Origin: Planctomycetota bacterium
GTDB lineage: Bacteria > Planctomycetota > Phycisphaerae > Sedimentisphaerales > Anaerobacaceae
Reading direction: 5' to 3'
Assembly (NCBI GenBank): GCA_020344865.1
Contig: CP070830.1
Location: 317,905 to 328,968 of the forward strand
DNA length: 11,064 nucleotides
Positions 6,243 to 11,064 of the stretch are shown one piece after another (positions within the stretch are counted from its first letter, which is position 1; every line of letters starts with the position of its first letter). A program made the position numbers and the translations under genes. Under the pieces are notes generated by a model. It was given only the letters and a program-made list of their open reading frames with translations. It was not told the DNA's origin and searched no databases.

Positions 6243-7995
6243 TAAGTCGAAATTTAATTTTTTGCGGAGCAAGCTTTGGATTCTGGCGGCAATCGTCGGC
6301 GTGGTGCTGATAGGCATTGCGGTTGTAGCTTTTAACGGTTCGGGCTCGCGGGCGGTGTCGATGGGTGAGCGGCCGAGCTTCGTGGTCAAGCGGGGACCGC
6401 TTAGGATAAGTGTTACCGAGTCGGGGACGATTCAGGCGCGGGAGCAGATAATTCTCAAAAGCGAGGTGGAAGGGCGAACGACGATACTTTTTCTGGTAGA
6501 TGAGGGGACGAGAGTAGAAAAGGGGGAGCTTTTGGTTGAGCTGGATTCGAGTCAGTTGCTGGACAACAAGATTGACCGGGAGATTGTGGTGCAGAATGCG
6601 GAGGCGGCATTCATTCGTTCTCGCGAGAATCTGGCGGTAACGGAGAACCAGGCGCGAAGCGACATCGACCAAGCGGAACTGGCGCTTGAATTTGCGAAGC
6701 TGGACTTGAAGAAATATCTGGAAGGTGAATATCAGAACAAACTGAAAGAGAGGCAGTCGGAGATTACGTTGGCCAAGGAGGAGCTACAGGTTGCTGAGGA
6801 GAAGCATGACTGGTCAGAGAAACTTTTCGAGAAGGAGTATATTTCGCGGACTGAACTGCAGATTGACCAGTTGAGCGTTGAGAAGCGAAGACTGGACTTA
6901 GAACTGTCGGAGAACAAACTGCGTTTGTTAGAAGATTTTGAGCACCCGCGGGACCTGGCGCAGAAAGAAAGTGATGTCAGGCAGGCGGAGATGGCGCTGG
7001 AGCGTACGAATCGCAAGGCCAAGGCGGATGTTGTTCAGGCGGAGGCGGACCTTAGGGCGAAGGAGTCGGAGTTTGAGCGTCAGAAGGACAAACTTAAAAA
7101 GAACGAGGAGCAGATAGAGAAGACGAAGATTTATGCACCGGCGGACGGTTTGGTGATATACGCGACGAGTGCGCAGACGCGGCACTGGCGAAGCAATGAC
7201 GAACCTCTTGACGAGGGGCGTGAGGTCCGTGAACGGGAAGAGCTTATATACCTTCCGACGGCGTCGGCGGTGAAGGCGGAGGTGAAGATTCATGAGTCGA
7301 GCCTGGAGAAGATGAGGGCCGGGCTGCCAGTAAGGGTAACGGTGGACGCCTTAGCTGGCAGGACGTTTACTGGGAGTGTTGCGAAGATAGCGCCGCTGCC
7401 TGATGCCCAGATGGTTTGGCTGAATCCGGACCTGAAGGTTTATAACGCTGAGATTTACCTCGACGGTGAGGGCGATTACCTTCGTACGGGTATGAGCTGC
7501 AGTGCGGAGATTATTATAGAGGAGTATGAGGACGCGACGTACATACCCGTTCAGGCGGTAATTCGCGTCGCGGGCGAGCCTACGGCTTATGTGTGGGACG
7601 GGAGGGATTTTCAGCCGCGGACGGTGGCGGTTGGTCTTGACAATAACAGGATGATCAGGATATTGAGCGGTCTGAAGGAAGGAGAGGTTGTTCTGCTTGC
7701 TCCTCCTCTGGGTTCGGGCGTTGTTGAGGAGGCAAGAGAAGTAGCCTCATCGGGCGGTGAGGAGGAACTTATTGGTAGGTCGGAATCGGCTGACCAAGAT
7801 GAGGGCGCCAGACCCAGGACAATGGGGGGCCCCGAGGAAATGCAGCAGATGCGGAAGAGATTCGAGAATATGAGCGATGAGGAGAGACGGCAGATGCGGG
7901 AGAGGTTTGAGAATATGAGCGATGAGGAGAAGGAGAAGCTACGTCAAGGACGGACGCGGAGAGGGCGGCCGCGAGGACGAGGGGCAGGTGAATGA
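6232..7995 (+). CDS. Periplasmic adaptor (HlyD/MacA-like membrane fusion protein) of an ABC export system
   Basis: 587 residues from GTG 6232, which follows AGGTGAT (6220-6226) at good spacing; TTG 6226 is the alternative start. A membrane anchor at about 14-34 (WILAAIVGVVLIGIAVVAF) leads into a biotinyl-lipoyl-like half domain (about 70-105, EGRTTILFLVDEGTRVEKGELLVELD). A long alpha-helical coiled-coil hairpin, rich in Glu, Lys and Gln, fills about 115-295. The second lipoyl half comes at about 300 (IYAPADGLVIY), then a beta-barrel and membrane-proximal domain to about 505. Adaptors of this family bridge the inner-membrane transporter and an outer-membrane channel. The hairpin is much longer than in typical MacA. 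The last 80 residues are an unusual charged tail with a tandem 15-residue repeat containing FENMSDEE, ending in an Arg/Gly-rich stretch. It overlaps the ATPase gene by ATGA. No outer-membrane channel gene is in view. Confidence 0.88.
   Translation: MQTNKSKFNFLRSKLWILAAIVGVVLIGIAVVAFNGSGSRAVSMGERPSFVVKRGPLRISVTESGTIQAREQIILKSEVEGRTTILFLVDEGTRVEKGELLVELDSSQLLDNKIDREIVVQNAEAAFIRSRENLAVTENQARSDIDQAELALEFAKLDLKKYLEGEYQNKLKERQSEITLAKEELQVAEEKHDWSEKLFEKEYISRTELQIDQLSVEKRRLDLELSENKLRLLEDFEHPRDLAQKESDVRQAEMALERTNRKAKADVVQAEADLRAKESEFERQKDKLKKNEEQIEKTKIYAPADGLVIYATSAQTRHWRSNDEPLDEGREVREREELIYLPTASAVKAEVKIHESSLEKMRAGLPVRVTVDALAGRTFTGSVAKIAPLPDAQMVWLNPDLKVYNAEIYLDGEGDYLRTGMSCSAEIIIEEYEDATYIPVQAVIRVAGEPTAYVWDGRDFQPRTVAVGLDNNRMIRILSGLKEGEVVLLAPPLGSGVVEEAREVASSGGEEELIGRSESADQDEGARPRTMGGPEEMQQMRKRFENMSDEERRQMRERFENMSDEEKEKLRQGRTRRGRPRGRGAGE
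7846..7935 (+). repeat. Two tandem 45-base units encoding FENMSDEE repeats in the adaptor tail
   Basis: Units 7846-7890 and 7891-7935 encode QMRKRFENMSDEERR and QMRERFENMSDEEKE. The DNA is nearly identical across the FENMSDEE part, consistent with a recent duplication. Confidence 0.8.
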
Positions 7996-8705
7996 GTGCG
8001 GAGGCAGGGTCCAGTTGCGACGGCAAGATAGTGCAGCTGGAAGATGCGCGGAAGATTTACCAGATGGGTACTCAGGCGGTAAATGCTCTTGCAGGAGTAA
8101 CTTTATCTTTTAAGCGGGGTAGTTTTTGGGCGATAATGGGGCCGAGCGGTTCGGGGAAAAGTACGATGATGAACGTTCTGGGGTGCCTGGACCATTTGAC
8201 GAGTGGCCGATATATTCTCGAGGGACAGGACGTGAGCACACTGGACGATGATTCTCTGAGTGAGCTTCGTCTGCGGCTTTTCGGTTTTATATTTCAAAGC
8301 TTTAATCTGATTCCCCAGCTGACGGTCCAGCGGAATATTGAACTGCCGCTTTACTATTTGGGCTGGGACGCTCACCGCAGCGCCGAGCGTGCGAAAGAAC
8401 TTGCAGAAGAAGTCGGTCTGGGAGAACGTCTTGATCATCATCCGACGGAACTGTCGGGAGGGCAGATGCAGCGTGTAGCAATTGCTCGGGCATTAGCAAA
8501 CGAGCCTGAGATTATTTTTGCGGACGAGCCTACGGGCAATCTGGACACTGCGACGGGGGAGCAGATTCTGCGGCTGCTGGTCGAGCTTAATGAGCAGGGC
8601 AAGACGATAATAATGGTGACACACGAGTCTCACATAGCATCACATGCGGGTCATAGTCTGCATATGCTGGACGGTCGTGTGGAACGTGTGGAGGGTGACG
8701 GATGA
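7992..8705 (+). CDS. ABC transporter ATP-binding protein, MacB/LolD type
   Basis: 237 residues. All ATPase motifs are present and intact: Walker A GPSGSGKST (50-58), Q-loop Gln at 102 (FQSFNLIP), signature LSGGQ (154-158), Walker B FADEP with D178 and catalytic E179, D-loop NLD, and H-loop His211 (VTHES). The sequence matches the subfamily that pairs with FtsX-fold permeases (LolD, MacB, FtsE). It hydrolyses ATP in the cytoplasm and powers a mechanical movement of the permease rather than classical substrate channelling. The start overlaps the adaptor stop (ATGA at 7992-7995), and its own stop overlaps the permease start by the same motif. The three proteins are therefore probably made in coupled, similar amounts. 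The substrate cannot be told from this subunit. Confidence 0.95.
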   Translation: MSAEAGSSCDGKIVQLEDARKIYQMGTQAVNALAGVTLSFKRGSFWAIMGPSGSGKSTMMNVLGCLDHLTSGRYILEGQDVSTLDDDSLSELRLRLFGFIFQSFNLIPQLTVQRNIELPLYYLGWDAHRSAERAKELAEEVGLGERLDHHPTELSGGQMQRVAIARALANEPEIIFADEPTGNLDTATGEQILRLLVELNEQGKTIIMVTHESHIASHAGHSLHMLDGRVERVEGDG

Positions 8706-9970
8706 GACAGGCCAAGGTCATTCGTAACATAGCGCTTGGTATTGAGAATCTGCTATTACACAAGCTTCGTTCTTTTCTTACGATGCTGGGTATTGTCTTC
8801 GGGGTGGGCAGCGTGATAGCGATGCTGTCGGTTGGAGAAGGCGCGAGTAAAGAGGCACTGGACCAGATACGCAAATTAGGCAGCAACAACATAATAGTCA
8901 GCGCGATAAAATCGATTGATGATGAGGCAGCTAGCACGACGCATTCTCATATGAGCATCTACGGTCTGACGTATGAAGACCATATCAGGGTGGTTGAGAG
9001 TTTTGGCACGATAAGGCAGACGGCTCCGGTAAAACTTATACGCAAAGAAGGTCGTCTTGGGGAGCGAGCGCTGGAGTTGCGTATAGTGGGGACGACGGCG
9101 GAATGGTTCGAGCTGGTTCGCAGGCCGATTCTTGCGGGCCGTGTTCTTTTGGATTCGGATGTAGAGGATAATCTTCCGGTAGCGGTGCTTACCGAGTTCG
9201 GCGCGAGGAAGCTTCTGGCGGCAGAAAGCACGATAGGGCAGTCTCTGCGGATAGGCGGCGATTATTTTGAGGTGGTTGGCATCGTCAAGAGCGAGAGTGG
9301 TCAGGCGGGTAACATTCAGGTACCAGACGAGCAGATTGACGTGTATATTCCGATTAGTGTTGCTCGTACTTATTTCGGCGACATAATGGTTCGGATGACG
9401 GCCGGGACGAGGGAGCGGGAGATGGTTGAGCTGCACCAGATGATTGTTCAGGTCGGCTCGATTGATGATGTGGAACCTACGGCGAAGGGGATTGAGGATA
9501 TGCTGGAGCGTTTCCACAAGAAGAAGGACTACCTTGTCAGCGTGCCGTTAGCTTTGCTGCGTCAGGCGGAGGCGACGAAGCGAACGTTTAATATTGTGCT
9601 GGGGTCGATTGCAGGTATCAGTCTGCTGGTAGGCGGGATAGGTATTATGAATATTATGTTGGCATCGGTGACTGAACGTACACAGGAGATAGGCATACGG
9701 CGGGCGATTGGGGCCAAGAGGCGGCAGATAGTCAGCCAGTTTCTGATAGAGACGGTTGTTCTTTCGATAGTCGGGGGGCTTATCGGCATCGGGCTTGGTG
9801 TGCTGGTTCCGTTTCTGGTGACGTATTTTGCCGGGATGGCGACGGTGATTACAGTGAGCAGTATAGTGCTTCCTTTGGTGATTAGTTTCGCTGTGGGAAT
9901 CGTGTTCGGGCTATATCCAGCAGTACGAGCGGCGAAAGTAGACCCGATAGTAGCGCTTCGACACGAGTAG
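8702..9970 (+). CDS. ABC transporter permease, MacB/FtsX family
   Basis: 422 residues. One transmembrane helix near the N-terminus (about 20-42, LRSFLTMLGIVFGVGSVIAML) is followed by a large periplasmic MacB-type core domain (about 45-290). Three C-terminal helices come next (about 296-320, 346-378, 387-408). The cytoplasmic loop EIGIRRAIGAKRRQI and the ending DPIVALRHE are hallmarks of FtsX-fold permeases. With the separate ATPase and the adaptor upstream this forms a tripartite exporter. Relatives move macrolides, peptide toxins, lipopeptides or siderophores from the periplasm outward. LolC/E-like lipoprotein release is less likely, because there is only one permease gene and an adaptor is present. 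The sequence does not show which substrate is carried. It is the last gene of the operon: no gene follows for 270 bases, and a T6 run at 10011-10016 lacks a clear stem. Confidence 0.93.
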   Translation: MRQAKVIRNIALGIENLLLHKLRSFLTMLGIVFGVGSVIAMLSVGEGASKEALDQIRKLGSNNIIVSAIKSIDDEAASTTHSHMSIYGLTYEDHIRVVESFGTIRQTAPVKLIRKEGRLGERALELRIVGTTAEWFELVRRPILAGRVLLDSDVEDNLPVAVLTEFGARKLLAAESTIGQSLRIGGDYFEVVGIVKSESGQAGNIQVPDEQIDVYIPISVARTYFGDIMVRMTAGTREREMVELHQMIVQVGSIDDVEPTAKGIEDMLERFHKKKDYLVSVPLALLRQAEATKRTFNIVLGSIAGISLLVGGIGIMNIMLASVTERTQEIGIRRAIGAKRRQIVSQFLIETVVLSIVGGLIGIGLGVLVPFLVTYFAGMATVITVSSIVLPLVISFAVGIVFGLYPAVRAAKVDPIVALRHE

Positions 9971-10105
9971 AGGTGTGGATTTTTGGCTGCATCGGCATGT
10001 CGCGGAGTCATTTTTTGTAAAGGAAGACGGCCAAAGGGGGGGCGGGGCTTGATTTTGGGTGAAAAAAGGCTGTGAGAAAAAAATGACGGGCGGCGAAAAA
10101 AAGCC

Positions 10106-10134
10106 TTGACAAAAAGGAGGAAATGGGATACATT
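10106..10134 (+). promoter_or_regulatory. Sigma70-like promoter of the first cysteine-rich protein
   Basis: A perfect TTGACA (10106-10111), 17-base spacer, then TACATT (10129-10134, 4 of 6). A-tracts at 10062-10067, 10077-10083 and 10096-10102 lie upstream and could act as UP elements. The dyad GTAGC-T-GCTAC (10152-10162) just past the expected start of transcription could be an operator. Confidence 0.55.
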
Positions 10135-10240
10135 CCAGCTTGTACTATCTCGTAGCTGCTACTAACAGAAATGCTGCGGGGAATATGCTGTAATATACCG
10201 GCGCAGGACGAAAAGTGGTATTGCAGTAAAGAGTGGTGGC

Positions 10241-10489
10241 ATGGAGCAGGTGAACAGTAAGGAAATCCGGCAAATAATTGCGCAGATGGAATGCACGAAG
10301 GATTTTTCGTGCTACAAATCGGGTTTTAAGAAGGTGTGCAAGGCGAAAGACGGCGGATTAGAGGGTTATATATGGTGTTTGGAGAACCCTGTAACGGCTC
10401 GCGGGTGCGATTATTCGCTTTCTTTCGGAGAGGGGATGCTTTGTAAGTGCCCGGTTCGTTTGTATTTGGCGAAGAAGCTGGGTGCGTAG
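10241..10489 (+). CDS. Small cysteine-rich protein of unknown function, copy 1
   Basis: 82 residues, no signal peptide, no membrane segment, so probably cytoplasmic. Seven cysteines: C18, C24, C33, C46, C56, C68, C70. Recognisable words are MECTKDFSCYKSGF, WCLE, SLSFG and CKCP, with a basic end (RLYLAKKLGA). I have an impression of similar short proteins with a C-x5-C-Y-K-x-G-F start in other anaerobes, but I cannot name the family or a function. The spacing suggests metal binding (Zn or Fe-S) or a disulfide-stabilised fold; this is inference. The second copy at 10850 aligns without gaps and is about half identical, keeping six of the seven cysteines. The codon pattern and duplicate make it a real gene. 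The ribosome binding site is weak (GAGTGG region, 10231-10236). Confidence 0.85.
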   Translation: MEQVNSKEIRQIIAQMECTKDFSCYKSGFKKVCKAKDGGLEGYIWCLENPVTARGCDYSLSFGEGMLCKCPVRLYLAKKLGA

Positions 10490-10677
10490 TTGCCGAATAT
10501 ATGAGATGGGGAGTGAGGGCTTTCGTGTGAAGGAGAATACCGTTGCGGGCGGACCCAGCGGTGCTTGTATTTTGGTGGGAGATTTTTATAGTAGCAAGGT
10601 TCTGAAGGGAGGCAAGATGCGTAGTCTGGGCAAGCGGGGGGAGAATTTAGGCAGTAACAGGGCGTGACGGTCAGAAA

Positions 10678-10703
10678 AATTTTTTCGGATTTGCGGAAAA
10701 ATT
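10678..10703 (+). terminator. AT-rich hairpin, possible terminator
   Basis: AATTTTTTCG (10678-10687) can pair with CGGAAAAATT (10694-10703) around a 6-base loop: ten pairs including one G-U. There is no clean T run after it, but the A/T-rich arms could work as a weak bidirectional terminator. Confidence 0.35.
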
Positions 10704-10704
10704 A

Positions 10705-10734
10705 TTGACTTTATCACGGCAGCGGATTTAAAAT
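10705..10734 (+). promoter_or_regulatory. Sigma70-like promoter of the second cysteine-rich protein
   Basis: TTGACT (10705-10710), 18-base spacer, TAAAAT (10729-10734); each hexamer is one base from consensus. It lies directly behind the AT-rich hairpin, so the second copy appears to be an independent transcription unit with a leader of about 110 bases. Confidence 0.5.
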
Positions 10735-10814
10735 TGCTTTTTGAAAAAGCGTGTGTGTCAGCGGACCATCAGCAGTGGTTTTTTAAATAATGACAGATAG
10801 GGAGGGGTGGCGGT

Positions 10815-10846
10815 ACCGCTATTTGACGTTTTAGAGAGGTAGCGGT
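10815..10846 (+). promoter_or_regulatory. Inverted repeat enclosing the ribosome binding site of the second cysteine-rich gene
   Basis: ACCGCTA (10815-10821) and TAGCGGT (10840-10846) are perfect 7-base arms. The loop between them holds the likely ribosome binding site AGAGAGG (10833-10839), ahead of ATG 10850. A competing palindrome, GCGGTACCGC (10810-10819), shares the left arm, so two alternative folds are possible. Confidence 0.4.
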
Positions 10847-10849
10847 TAG

Positions 10850-11064
10850 ATGGAGCGAGTAGATACAGGACAAGTCGAACACATAATGGCCGGTATGGAG
10901 TGCGCCAAGGACTTTGAGTGCTACAAGACGGGCTTCGAGAAGCTGGGCAGGGTGAGAGACGAAGGACTGGACGATTACGTCTGGTGTCTGGAGGAAGAGG
11001 GTAAGGCCCGTGATTGCGGCTTTGCTCTTTCTTTCGGCGATGCCGTGCTTTGCAGGTGTCCTAT
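10850..11064 (+). CDS. Small cysteine-rich protein of unknown function, copy 2 (3' end outside window)
   Basis: 71 residues are visible before the window ends, still in frame. It aligns with copy 1 from the first Met without gaps: 36 of 71 positions are identical by my count. Shared features are MEC-x5-CYK-x-GF, the D37, G39 and L40 region, WCLE, C56, LSFG and the C-x-CP pair. Cysteines C18, C24, C46, C56, C68 and C70 are conserved, while C33 of copy 1 is Gly here. That marks six core cysteines and one dispensable. Start ATG 10850 follows AGAGAGG (10833-10839). If it ends like copy 1, only about 11 residues are missing. It has its own promoter rather than sharing copy 1's transcript. The function is unknown. 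Confidence 0.8.
   Translation, partial: MERVDTGQVEHIMAGMECAKDFECYKTGFEKLGRVRDEGLDDYVWCLEEEGKARDCGFALSFGDAVLCRCP

Larger units (their letters stand above)
10490..10849. other. 360-base spacer between the two cysteine-rich genes
   Basis: A frame from GTG 10482 (or ATG 10506) to TGA 10665-10667 could encode 53-61 residues rich in Gly, Ser and Lys. It has no ribosome binding site and no family resemblance, so I do not call it a gene. An AT-rich hairpin follows 10 bases after its stop, which would also fit a short non-coding transcript. The right half holds the promoter and a hairpin in front of the second copy. Confidence 0.5.

Noticed and set aside
8876..9517. 213-codon reading frame on the - strand
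   Set aside because: It is a shadow of the MacB/FtsX permease gene; the product is rich in His, Arg and Asn with no domain pattern.
5428..9970. Receiver protein and exporter as one signal-response operon
   Set aside because: A 384-base spacer with its own promoter separates them, and the receiver has no DNA-binding domain. Proximity alone does not support a link.
9980..10020. Intrinsic terminator after the permease gene
   Set aside because: The T6 run at 10011-10016 is preceded by GC-rich sequence, but I could not find a stem longer than three or four pairs.
10482..10667. Small protein gene of 53-61 codons
   Set aside because: There is no ribosome binding site for either start, no recognisable motif, and overlap with the end of the cysteine-rich gene. 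It is kept as a remark in the spacer entry.

Overview
The window reads as accessory chromosome from a Planctomycetota-like bacterium, probably in or near the Phycisphaerae. This is inferred from protein style, not from a marker gene. The signs are two adjacent Gfo/Idh/MocA-type oxidoreductases, one with a twin-arginine (Tat) signal; a very large secreted protein built from YWTD and FG-GAP repeats; and long untranslated spacers between short operons. All genes I accept are on the + strand. There is no rRNA, tRNA, CRISPR array, transposase or phage gene.

Layout. (1) 1-528: the 3' end of a Gfo/Idh/MocA oxidoreductase. (2) 596-1849: a second Tat-targeted member of the same superfamily, interrupted by one in-frame TAA at 1049-1051 with no other damage. 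(3) 1850-2261: a spacer with a short hairpin right after the stop and a sigma70-like promoter. (4) 2262-5168: a 968-residue exported protein with a six-repeat YWTD propeller, an Ig/BACON-like domain, six FG-GAP repeats, two further Ig/PKD-like domains, and a basic tail that looks like read-through into low-complexity DNA. (5) 5169-5427: a spacer carrying two related REP-like palindromic elements. (6) 5428-5847: a stand-alone CheY-like receiver protein. (7) 5848-6231: a structured leader with a promoter and a possible 13-codon upstream ORF. (8) 6232-9970: a three-gene export operon (periplasmic adaptor, ABC ATPase, MacB/FtsX permease) joined by two ATGA overlaps. (9) 10241-end: two tandem copies of a small six-cysteine protein of unknown function, each with its own promoter; the second runs off the window.

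How the genes work together. Only the 6232-9970 block is a clear functional unit: a MacAB/LolCDE-like (type VII, mechanotransmission) transporter. The two oxidoreductases probably belonged to one sugar or polyol-modification locus extending upstream. The receiver protein has no kinase or output partner here. The cysteine-rich pair is the least explained part of the window. I see no convincing new multi-gene system, but that pair and the leader of the export operon are the best places to look.
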